Source: Roseiarcus sp963829505
Lineage (GTDB): Bacteria > Pseudomonadota > Alphaproteobacteria > Rhizobiales > Beijerinckiaceae
Direction: 5' to 3'
DNA: 64,000 bases
NCBI GenBank assembly: GCA_963829505.1
Contig: CAWHIL010000001.1
Location: forward strand, 1,364,001-1,428,000
The position numbers and the translations under genes were made by a program. A model generated the notes under the pieces. That model made no database searches. It worked only from the letters and a program-made list of their open reading frames with translations, and had not been told where the DNA came from. Shown here piece by piece: positions 24,324 to 33,891 of the stretch (positions within the stretch are counted from its first letter, which is position 1; every line of letters starts with the position of its first letter).

Positions 24324-25535
24324 ATGCCCCTTACCGAGTTTCAGGTCCGATCTGCGAAGGCCGCGGAGAAAGTCACGAAGCTCTCGGACGGCGGCGGCCT
24401 CCAAGTCTGGGTTTACCCAGACAGAGCGAAGCGCTGGCGTCTCGCCTACAGATTCGCGGGTGCCCAAAAGGTGCTCGCGATCGGCGTCTATCCGACCGTC
24501 GGCCTAAAGGAAGCCCGAGCGGCTCGCGAAGATGCGAAGCGCTTGCTGGGGAATGGGGTCGACCCCGCCTGGGCGAAGAAGCAGACGAAGCTCGAACGAG
24601 CGACTTCTGCCGCCAACACGTTCGAGGCGATCGCGAAGGAACTCGTCGAAAAGAAACGCGGTGAGGGGAAAGCCTTCAACACGATCATGAAGACGGAATG
24701 GCTGCTCAGCTTCGCCAATCCGATGATCGGGGCTCGGCCGGTCAAGGAAATTGGAGCGCCAGAGGTTCTGGCGGTTCTTCGCACAGTCGAATCGCGAGGC
24801 CGACGCGAAACCGCCAAGAGGCTTCGCGCCACCATCGGGCAGGTGTTCCGATATGCGGTCGCCACGGCGCGAGCAGAGGGGGATCCTACAGGAGCGCTGG
24901 CCGGCGCCTTAGCGGCGCCCGTTGTCAAGCATCGCGCCGCAATCGTTGAGCCGAAAGCGTTTGGAGGGTTGCTCCGCTCAATCGCCTCGTATGAGGGCTC
25001 TCCGGAAACGCTCGCCGCCCTCGAACTGCTCGCGCTCACGTTTGTTCGCCCCGGCGAATTGCGATCGGCCGAATGGTCGGAGGTCGATCTCGACAGTACG
25101 GTTTGGTCCATCCCTGGCGAAAAGATGAAGATGCGTAGGCCACATCGAGTTCCGCTCTCTCCGCGGGCAGTCGCCGTCCTCCGGGACCTCCACACGATCA
25201 CCGGCAAAGGTCGATATCTCTTCCCCTCCGCCCGCTCTTCAAGCCGTTGCATGAGCGAGAACACAATCAACGCCGCGCTCCGGCGGCTCGGGTTCAAACA
25301 GGACGAAATGACCGCGCACGGCTTCCGGTCGGCGGCGTCCTCGATCCTTAACGAGAGCGGTCTTTGGAACCCAGACGCCATCGAGCGGCAATTGGCGCAT
25401 GTCGATGCCGACAGCGTCCGGCGCGCCTACGCCCGCGCCGACTTTTGGGACGAGCGTGTCCGCATGATGGGATGGTGGGCGGACAAGTGTGATGAATTGC
25501 GCCGGGGAGGCGTTGTACTGACCCTGCGGGCGTAG
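24324..25535 (+). CDS. int: Tyrosine-recombinase integrase (P4/DUF4102 type)
   Basis: The 403-residue site-specific recombinase inserts and excises the island at tRNA-Thr. An N-terminal DUF4102 arm-binding domain (LSDGGGLQVWVYPDRAKRW, IGVYPTVGLKEARAARE, residues 1-95) is followed by a core-binding SAM-like domain and the catalytic domain. Catalytic residues are Arg in FVRPGELRSAEW (about 242), His-x-x-Arg in HGFRSAASS (about 332), His in QLAHVD (about 355) and Tyr in RRAYARADFW (about 366). The terminal MMGWWADKCD is typical of the family. The frame is intact, unlike the cargo. No Shine-Dalgarno is visible; the start abuts a TACCAAC repeat. Confidence 0.93.
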   Translation: MPLTEFQVRSAKAAEKVTKLSDGGGLQVWVYPDRAKRWRLAYRFAGAQKVLAIGVYPTVGLKEARAAREDAKRLLGNGVDPAWAKKQTKLERATSAANTFEAIAKELVEKKRGEGKAFNTIMKTEWLLSFANPMIGARPVKEIGAPEVLAVLRTVESRGRRETAKRLRATIGQVFRYAVATARAEGDPTGALAGALAAPVVKHRAAIVEPKAFGGLLRSIASYEGSPETLAALELLALTFVRPGELRSAEWSEVDLDSTVWSIPGEKMKMRRPHRVPLSPRAVAVLRDLHTITGKGRYLFPSARSSSRCMSENTINAALRRLGFKQDEMTAHGFRSAASSILNESGLWNPDAIERQLAHVDADSVRRAYARADFWDERVRMMGWWADKCDELRRGGVVLTLRA

Positions 25536-25545
25536 TCATGCTGCG

Positions 25546-27628
25546 CTATGGCCTAAAAGCGTCAACCTTGGTCTCCAGGCAACGACGCAAACCTAGATCG
25601 GTTGCACCGACTGCGTACCAACCGTCGGGCTTCTGATAGAAATCTAGGCCTCGGCCAATCTTGATCGTCCACCCGTTGTCGAGTCTAACTTCCCGGTCAT
25701 GCAGCTTGGAATCAAATTGAATGTCCAAGTCGACGTCATACTCCAGCAGACTTTGCTTGAGCTCATCCAATTTATCTTTGAGGGCCGCCATATCCGTCTG
25801 CTGATCATAAGACGTGACCAAGAAAATCTTCCGAACCGTGTCGGCCTTGACCACCGTTTCGCAGAACCGGACGAAATTGGCGATCTGGTGCGGCATGCGA
25901 ATATACGGGTCCTCCACCACGACCGCCTTCGCCCCTGGCAAATAGGGACCGAAGATCGTGTCGTAGGAATGTCCTGTATCGCCGTAGGCGATCGTATAAT
26001 GTAGTTCGGCCAGCCCCTTGGGCGCCGCCGCTGGAGCTACGGCCTCTGACCCCTTTGGCTTTTCAACTTGTGCTGGGGACGCTCCGAGCGGTTGCATACC
26101 GACCGGCTCAGTTCTGACGCGAAGCCCGCGGCGGGCAGGCTCCAACGTTTCGTGGGCGCCGACGCTCTCGGGGCAACTGACCACAATCTCTTTCCCTTCC
26201 CGATCGATGAAAGAGAGGTTGATCTTTGCGAATTCGTCGTCCGGCTTCCGCTTGTTCATCTGCTCCTTGACGCGCCGGCGGCACTCGATCGCGTAGGCCG
26301 CATATTCGTCGAACTCGTCGTCGGTCGGGGTGTCGGTGGGGTGAAGAATCTTCAGCAGCGCGCAGAGGGTCTTCTTGATGCCCTTCTCGTCGCGCCCCTC
26401 GACGGCCGATGCCAAGCTTCACACGCTTGCTGACCTCCTCGTAGCGATTGCTGTGCTTGAGCTGATGATGGAAGGCCTCGGCCAGGTAGTCGGTGATGAG
26501 TCCGAAGCGCTCGGTCAGGAAGGCGCTGCTGTTCTTCGGCATCTCCCAGCCGGGGAGGTAGCAGGCGAAACGGTCCATGACGGCCAGATCGAACTGCTCG
26601 GGGAGCGGCTGGAACAGGTCGTATTCCGTCGAGTTGACGATCTGCTCGACCGACATGTCGATATTGCCGACGAACGCCATGCTGGCGTCCGCGATGACCT
26701 CAACGCCGCGGGAGAAGCGGCCGTTGGCCATATAGTCCTTCATGATCTGGATCGTGTCGGGGTCCTTGATCTTGATCCCGCCGACCTCATCGAACGCGAC
26801 GGTGTCCCAGAAGCCGACCAAGGCCGATCTTGTGGCGCGCGTTGTTGTAGAACAGCACCGACTTCGTCGCCTGCCCGCCGCTGATCGAGCGTGGAGTAGG
26901 GCGAAAATTCCGAGAAAAAGTAGGACTTGCCGGTGCCGCGCGGGCCGAGCTCGATGAAGTTGAAGTTCGGCTCGACCAGCGGCGCTAACCGCGCGATGAA
27001 ATGGAGCTTCACGCGCTGGGATGAGCTTCGTCGGCTCCAGGCCGACGGAGCGCAGGATGACGTCCATCCACTCGTCGCGGGTGAAGGCCTTCTTCGCCTC
27101 GCCGTAGGCGGCGAAGTCGAACCGGCTGAGCTGGATGGGCCGCAGATCCTCGACGTAGAAGGCGTAGGCGTCGGCGTCGATGTCGTTGTGCGCGATGACG
27201 ACCTCGGCCCAGATCCCGCCCTCGAGCAGGCGGTCGTTGTCGCGGTAGAATTTCTCGCCGATGGCGATGCGCTGCGAGGCGAAGTTCTCGAGCGACGCCC
27301 AGTGCCGCTTCTCCTTCTCGACGTAGCGGACATGGACCTTGTCGATGAACTTGTGCTTGCCCTTGATGGCGACGCGAGACTGGGCGGCGTTCGCCTCGTC
27401 GGGGCGGACGTAGTTCTCCTGAAGCGTCGACAGGACGGCCTCCATGCCCGCCTGGATCTCGGCGGGGTCGTTGCTGGCGCAATAGCGCGCGAGCAGGAAC
27501 TCCAGGACGAAGGTCGGGACGTTGGTGCCCTTCTTGATCCGGTGCAGCAGGTCCTTCCGCACGACCTTGCCGTCGAACGCCGCGTTCAGCTTCGTGTCCA
27601 GCGCGTCCATCACGTAGTCAGACTGCAT
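25546..27628 (-). pseudogene. brxL: brxL (BREX Lon-like protease/AAA protein), frameshifted
   Basis: BrxL is the AAA+/Lon-like effector of type 1 BREX phage defence. The reading order on the minus strand is intact: LDTKLNAAFDGKVVRKDLLHRIK and FVLEFLLARYC at the N-terminus, the Walker A ELGPRGTGKSYFFSEFSPY, Walker-B-like VGFWDTVAFDEVGG, GRFSRGVEVI, FVGNID and the Lon-like region. A C-terminal MIT-C-type domain ends at 25546. Continuity needs four frame changes, each explained by one extra base, near 27015, 26887, 26822 and 26414. The last 290 codons are uninterrupted. Its ATG overlaps the pglZ stop by 11 bases. As sequenced, no full-length product can be made. Confidence 0.85.
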
Positions 27629-30165
27629 AGTCGGTCTCCAGCTCGAGCGAGGCGTACTGCGCCATCGTCACCGGGTTCAGCGCCTTGAGCACGAACTTGC
27701 CCTCGAACTCCTCCGCCATCTTGATGGTCACCTGGACCTTCCCGCCGGGCTTGAGCCGTCACCGTTCCTGTGGCGACGTCGACCGGGCCGCCGCGCTTCG
27801 CCTCCCCGACGACCTCGCCCTTCTTGTTGTGCGCCTCGAGCAGGATCTCGAAGGTCTCGTCGAGCGAGAACATGTTTTCTCCCTCGACGGCGAGGTCCAC
27901 CACGGGCAGCCGCGTCGTGATCCGCTTCGCGCCGTTCTTGTAGGTGAGAGCGACCTTCGCGGCGGCGATCTGCGGCTGCTTCGCCTGCTTGAGCTTCACG
28001 GTGATGACGGGAACGACGGCCTCCTGCAGCGACGCGCCGCCGTGGAAATAGGCAATGCCCTTGCGTAGGGCGCCATGCTCCGCGGGCCGCCGAGCTTGGA
28101 GAAATCGCCTCGAATCCCGGCCTTCTCCGCGGACAGCACGAAATTGGCGGCGTCCGGCGTCGCCCTCGCCGAGCAGCGCGCGGTCATGAACGACGATCCA
28201 GGCGCCCGCGGGCTTGGCGCAAACGTCGCCGGCTTCGGCATGGGCGTTGAGCGCGAAGCCGTGGTCGGTGGCGATGACGACGTCGGTGAAGCCCTCCTGC
28301 TTCAGCTTGTGGACCGCCACCCGGATCGCCTTCAGACGACTGGTGGATGAGGGTCAGCGTGGCGAGCGTACCCGACGGCGCGTTCTCCAGGTGGCTGTCG
28401 ATGTCGGCGGTCCGAAGGACGAGCAGCTCGACGATGTCCGGCAGCTTCGTCTTGGACTTGATGAACGCATCCAGGCCGTGCTTCGGCGAACCGCGTCGCC
28501 GAAGCGGGCGCGCATCGCCTCCATGCGATTGACGACCGAAGCGATCTTCGCGCCGTCTAGCGTCACGCAGAAGCCGTCGCCGTCCTTGGCGAGCCGCAGC
28601 CCGGCGCCGGCGCCGGGGAGAAGCGACGCCATGCCGACGGGGGTGACGGTGGGGAGCTGGGCGCAGGCGGCACGGATTTCCGCCTGGCTCCGTCTCGGAG
28701 AGCTGCCGGTGCAGGGTGACGCCGAGTTCGTAGCGTAGGGCGTCCACCATGATGAAGGCCACGCGACGTCCGCTCTCCTTGAGCATGGGTCCGACGATCG
28801 CGTCGAAGACGTCGGCGTTCGACAGGCGGCCCTGCAACGGCCAGCCGGCGGTCTCGAGGTGCTTGGTGAACAGGCGACTGGACCTTCTCCGCGAGCTTCG
28901 CGTAGCGCTTGCGGCAATGATCGACAGCGTCGGACAGGGAGGCGTCGATCGGAATGTAGTCCCCGACGGCCTGCTCGAACTCGCGATGGAGCCGATCGAC
29001 CTCCCGCAGCGACGCCGCGTAGTGGCCGACAGCGCGTCGAGGCTTCGGGCGTGCTCCGGCCAGCTGGCGGTCGGCGTCGTCGCAACCTTCGACGAGCGCG
29101 AGGCCGGCCTCGATCAGGCCCCACTGCGCCTGGCTCTCGCCCTTGCCGATCCAGACCGAGCCGCGATGCCGCGAGACGATCGGCCTTCGCGCCGTCGATG
29201 TCGTCCGCCACCAAGCGCCTGCACCGCCCTGCGCGAGGGACGTTCGCTCCTCGAAGGGGAAGGTGTCGCGACTGCCGAGGTCCGCGAGCCCGAGCAGATC
29301 TCGGGCAGATTGAGCTCGCCCTTCGACGGCCTCGGCGCGCTCGATGTATTCGCTCCGTGTTCCGATCGCTGCTCGCGAAGGGCGTCGCACAGGTCCTCGA
29401 CCAAGGGGCGCGCCTCTCCGGGAGCCCGTGGGCACGTTGGCGAGCGCGTTTGGAAGAGCGGACGGAAGGTTGAAGGCGAACTCGCTGAACAGCACGAAGC
29501 GCCAGAGCTCGTCGGCGATGGGCGACAGGGTCTTGCCCTTGGTCATCAGCTTGAGGCCGAGGGACTTTCGACAGCAGGGCCTTCGCCTCCGGCGTCCAGC
29601 CCTCGCTCGGCTTTCAGCGCGTCCGTTTGTTCGGCGGTGGGCGCGAGGAGCGCGAGGATGATCTCACGGGTGGACTCGGCCTTCAGGCAGGTCCGCAGCG
29701 TCGGCCAGTTGAGGCCGCCGCCGACGTTGTCGATCAAGGCGAACGACGGCGACGGGTTTTCGGCGAACAGCCGGCGGATCTCGGTGGCGTTGTCGGGCTT
29801 CGCCTTCAGGCAGATGCTCTCGTAGCTGTCACCGTCGCCGTCGGGGAAGATCGGCGCCGCAGGCGGCGTAGACCGCGAAGGGGTCAGCTTGCCGCTCTTC
29901 GTCCGTGACGCGGTGGCTTGGCCGGAACATAGACCAGCAATTCCTTGGCGTGGTCCGGCTTGCCCAGCGACGCGAGCGCCAGCATGGCGGCCTCGCGCGC
30001 CTCGATGCTGCTCTCGCCGGCGTCGACAACGGCGGTGTCGCTCGTCCGATAGCGACTGGCAGATGTCGCGATAGCGTCGGTCGGGGTCGTAGACCGCCAA
30101 GGACCGAAGCCTTCTTCAGCCGGGGCAGGACAGATCTCGTTGCGGATGAAGTCGGCGACGCTCAT
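27618..30165 (-). pseudogene. pglZ: pglZ (BREX alkaline-phosphatase-like), heavily frameshifted
   Basis: PglZ is the hallmark phosphatase-fold protein of BREX. Fragments in all three minus-strand frames line up in order: MSVADFIRNEICPAP, YDPDRRYRDICQSLSD, SYESICLKAKPDNATEIRRLF, ADELWRFVLFSEFAFNLPSAL, RHRGSVWIGKGESQAQWG, NADVFDAIVGPMLKE, VAFIMVDALRYELG (metal-binding Asp), TDVVIATDHGFAL (DHG motif), AYFHGGASLQEAVVPVI, ending MAQYASLELETDYAV. At least a dozen single-base indels break it, mostly insertions. The start ATG overlaps the pglX TGA as ATGA and the end overlaps brxL, a normal BREX operon arrangement. Confidence 0.85.
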
Positions 30166-33100
30166 GCGTCCGCCCCTTTCCTCCGGCCGCGGGCCTTGGC
30201 CGGCTTCGGCTCCGGCTCGATGTAGAGGTCTTCGAGGTCGTGGGCGATGGCGAGGGACTTGTCGGTCTTGCACTTTTCGCGAACGCGGTCCGGCCAATAG
30301 GCCATGGCGAGATGGGACCAGTCGTAGTCGCCTTTTTCCAGCTTCGCCCAGGTGTCCTTCAGTACCTTCTGCCACGGCTTGTGCCGGAACAGGCGGCCAG
30401 AGCGGCGCGGCGGTGATTTGGACGCCGTCGTCATGGTTCGGACGATAGGTCGGGGCGATTTGCAAGCAGCGCGTCGCGCAAATCGATCAGTTCCCCTTCG
30501 AGGGTCTGAAGGGCTTCGAGCCTCTTGTCGTCCTCGCGGCTGCGAGCGCTGCCCTTGGCGCGAAGCGAGGCAATTTCTTTGTCTAGACTCTCCAACTTCG
30601 GCTCAACGAAGTCGTTGACCGCTGTATAAAGCGTTTGAGCTTTCAGATCTGGGATAATAGAGCCAGAGCGTGTAGCTGCTAGAGGTCGTCGACAATGGCC
30701 AATAGATTGGTGCCTTGCGGCGGCTCTTGCTGTAGCGCTGCAGGTGGAACGGGAAAAAGTCGCGCTGTAGCCAACGACGCACCTCCGGCGGGGCAGACGT
30801 TTCGACGCGGGCGAACACCTCTTCAACGAGTTGGGCAAGGTCGTGCGGATGCCCGACGTCGTCGACCAACACGCCGGGGTGCTGTTGAAACGGCTCGGCC
30901 CCATCGGGCAACATGCCAGGGCTCTTGGCCGGCAGCGGGTCAAACGGCTCCGGCTCGACCGGGACGTTCCGCTCGCCAGTGGCGAGCCGCCAGTCGAATC
31001 TGACCGAAGGCCACGCCAACGGCCCAGCTCAGCAGGTCGCCCATTTGGTCGGTAGGGGCGAATTCGTCATCGTCCTCATCATCGTCCTGACTTGCGGGCA
31101 CCCCGTCAGCCAGCTCAACATTTGCTGTGCCGTCACCAAGTGCAGTCCCGCGATCGGCTTCGCTAAAGCGGTATAGATCGAAAGCGATCGCATCGATTTT
31201 GGCCAAAGTGGACTCAAGGATTGTCTTAGCGTCCGGTCCGCTTACTCTCTTGGCCAACGCTGATGGAAAAATGAATGCATGTGTGTTCTCTTTTGTCGAA
31301 TCGGTCTCCCTTTGACACTCCCAAGCCCTTCTGGCCAATATAACGAGCGATATACGTGTCTCTTCATTGAATGAAGGTAAGATCGTTCTCTGGAGAACCC
31401 CAACCTCGAACGATCGAGCGGTGGAATCTGCGGCGTTTAGCTGAAGGGAAAGAATCTTTCCAAAAGGCTTGCTCATAAATATAGCCAAATAAGAAAAAAG
31501 GCGGCTAACGTCGTCGTCCTTATCAAATAACACGGGGCCCTTGTGGCCAAATATGCAATTCCTCGGGAGTATTCTTGGCCCGAATTGTTGAGTTCTTAGC
31601 GGCCATGTGATACCTATCCTACCAAAGTAATTCAATTCGGTCTCTTTGAGCATCCATACATTTGATCTCACTCCTCCAGATGAATTTATATTATTCTTGA
31701 TTTCAGACCCGCTCTTTTTCCAGTTAACCTTCAAGAATACATCTGAATAAAATGGCGAATATGCGCCGCCTTTTGCCAACAAGACCCATTTCTGATCATC
31801 TTCCGCAAGTGAAGTCTCCCACCATGATCTGACAAAGCGAAAATCGTCGGCGGTTGCTAAGCCTTGCTTTACCACTCGGCCATCGCTTTCAAACGGCGGC
31901 AGCGTTCCAAAAAGATTTCGTATATCGTCACTGATCCAGTATGCAAACGGTTTACCCGGAACTTTTTCGAAGGCAGCGGGATCAACCTCGAAGCACCTCG
32001 GATCTTTTTGCCCTGCCCGAACTGCATTACAGATATGATATAGACCTGTTCCACGATCAGTGTCTTCAATCAAACGAAGAAAATAACTCATCTCGCTTTC
32101 TCCAAAACGTATGCCGCGGCTTCCACCATTGCGTCGTCCATCACACCGTGGCCCAAGTCGGCCATCACCTCAGGACGCCCAATGCCGAGCACCACCCCGT
32201 CACGCCATTTTTGGAAGCTGCTCAAGAAGAAACATGTTCGAGATGTAATAGCACCTAGGCGACCGCCGACGCGAAGGATTTCCAAACCACGCTCCACAAA
32301 AATGGCCAACAAATCGTTCTTACTTCTAGGATATTCTTTTGCGAGATCATCTTTAGTACCGATGGTTAGTGCACCAAAGGGCGGATTTATTACGAGAACA
32401 TCGAATAATTCACTAGTGACATCGATAAGTCTTAAGCCGTGCAAAGCATCTTGTGAAAATAGTTGACTCTGATACGTACTGCGTGCTGCGTGAGCGAATT
32501 CCTCGAGTCCGGTACGTAATCGAGTTTCCGCCTTGCGCCACTGCGCGATGTCCTCTGCGGCAAACAGTGCGCCATGTTCCCCATAGACCTCCCTAATTAG
32601 CGCGGACAGCTTCTTTTCCACCTGCAGGAGCACGCCCAGTTCCGGCAGCCCCTTAAGCAGGAACAGTGTCTTCTCGAACAGCTTCGCATCGAGGCCGTCT
32701 AGCTCTTCCATCAAGCGCTTGCGCAGCTCGACCTCAGCCGGAGGCGCGACCGCCGCCACCACATGCCCTCGTCCGACTGGTGGACGGTCCTGCGCTTTGA
32801 TGCCCGCCTCGTGCCAAGCCCGTTGCGCCCGTAACCACAGCGCCAGCGACGCGATCTGCGTCGCGCGCGGGTCGATGTCGACGCCGTAGATGTTGTGCTC
32901 GATGATCAGGCGCGGCACGTCGCGCAAGTAGGCCGCCTCGTCCGCATAGGTCTGGCAGAGCGGCTTCCAATCCGGCCTGCCTCCGATTTCGATATCCAGG
33001 CAACCGGGGCCGTGCGCCTGCTCCCACGCCCACGCCTCGCGATAGATCTCCAGGAACAAGTCAAAGGCGTAGAGCCCGAAATGCATCGACCCGCAGGCGG

Positions 33101-33470
33101 GGTCGAGCAGCTTGATCGTGCGCGGATCGCGCAGGCGACTGAGCAGGCTCCGGTTTCTCGTCCGGCTTCACCAACAGGTATTGGCAGCGGTCGCGCAGCC
33201 CAGTTTGCCCGCCAGTCCAGTTAAACCAGAGCCGGCCGAGCGTGTTGTCGACCAGGAATTCCACCACATAGCGCGGGGTGAAAAATTGATTGCGGACGGC
33301 TAGTTCGCGGCTGTTGCGCGGCGCTTGGCTCGCGTCACGCATCGCTTTGCGCTCTTCCCGACTGTTGAAATATTGGTAGATCCAGCCGATGGTCTCGTCC
33401 TCGCCCCAAAGCGGCTCGATATCGGCGGCGTTGATCAAGTCGAGGAGCGCAAGCAGCGTCGACGCAACAC
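30162..33470 (-). pseudogene. pglX: pglX (BREX adenine methyltransferase), 5'-truncated and frameshifted
   Basis: PglX methylates host DNA in BREX. Preserved pieces, in order, are IGWIYQYFNSREERKAM, FFTPRYVVEFLVDNTLGRLW, the SAM-binding MHFGLYAFDLFLEIYREAW, NIYGVDIDPRATQIASLALW, the catalytic VLVINPPFG, and an AT-rich target-recognition region (about 31.05-32.5 kb). The family C-terminus follows: RWLQRDFFPFHLQRYSKSRR, then LAMAYWPDRVREKCKTDK, ending at 30162. About six single-base indels interrupt it (near 33138, 32090, 31005, 30655, 30450 and 30405). The first few hundred residues and the upstream brxABC genes are missing; homology stops near 33470, 230 bases before attR. Confidence 0.83.
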
Positions 33471-33695
33471 AAAATCAAAGTGTTGCAACGCGGAGGTGCA
33501 GCCCTTCCCAAAAAGTCTGTGGATTTCCGGCGCTTCGCCGGCGAGCCGCCACAGCACGGAGCTTGCGCGCCAACGCGCTGTCAGGCAGTGCCGCGGCGCT
33601 ACAACAAAGGCGAAGCTAGCTGTTGGTATTTTTATTGGTACGAAAGGTCCATCCTCTTAGAAATATTCAGATAAAACAGTATCATATAATGTATA
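33471..33695. other. Right end of the island
   Basis: 225 bases between the broken pglX and attR carry no gene. They contain an inverted motif GGCGCTTCGCCGGCGAGCC near 33528 and the arm-site pair GTTGGTA (33622-33628) / ATTGGTA (33634-33640). The last 60 bases are AT-rich. Confidence 0.6.
33622..33641. promoter_or_regulatory. Probable integrase arm sites, right end
   Basis: GTTGGTAT and ATTGGTAC start 12 bases apart, the same spacing as the left-end pair GTTGGTAT/GTTGGTAC beside int. They lie about 60 bases inside attR. Confidence 0.65.
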
Positions 33696-33717
33696 TTCGA
33701 TTCCCTCTTGCGCACCA
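33696..33717 (+). other. attR core (partial tRNA-Thr 3' end copy)
   Basis: TTCGATTCCCTCTTGCGCAC plus CA repeats the tRNA-Thr T-arm/acceptor end. It differs at three bases and lacks one G of GCGGC. It marks the far boundary of the insertion. Confidence 0.85.
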
Positions 33718-33891
33718 ATAAACCCCCGTCCGGTTAGCGCGTCGTCCGGCTTTTTATTGAATTTCGAGGCTCTGGCGGCGAGGACAGTCGGCGGTCCGGA
33801 CCGACGGAACCATTTTATACTTTCAGTTAGCCGCGGCTACACAGCCCTTATGCATCGTGTCGATGACCTATCGAACCATGGGCGCGATACG

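Larger units (their letters stand above)
24137..33717. mobile_element. Integrative genomic island in tRNA-Thr carrying a decayed BREX operon
   Basis: The element is bounded by the tRNA-Thr 3' end (24137-24159) and an imperfect direct repeat (33696-33717). It encodes a tyrosine integrase at the tRNA side. Paired GTTGGTA-type repeats with the same 12-base phasing sit inside both ends (24274-24293 and 33622-33641) and are probable integrase arm sites. The ~9.6 kb cargo is the pglX-pglZ-brxL half of a type 1 BREX operon. Its GC content is mixed, dropping sharply at about 31.0-32.5 kb. No transfer or replication genes are present, so it is a non-autonomous or reduced element. Confidence 0.88.

Noticed and set aside
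29546..30100. Stand-alone gene between pglX and pglZ
   Set aside because: Its C-terminal half is the pglZ N-terminal region in a shifted frame, so it is a fragment rather than a separate gene.
33721..33756. Rho-independent terminator just after attR
   Set aside because: A short T run follows GTCCGG repeats, but these are direct, not inverted; no stable stem could be drawn.
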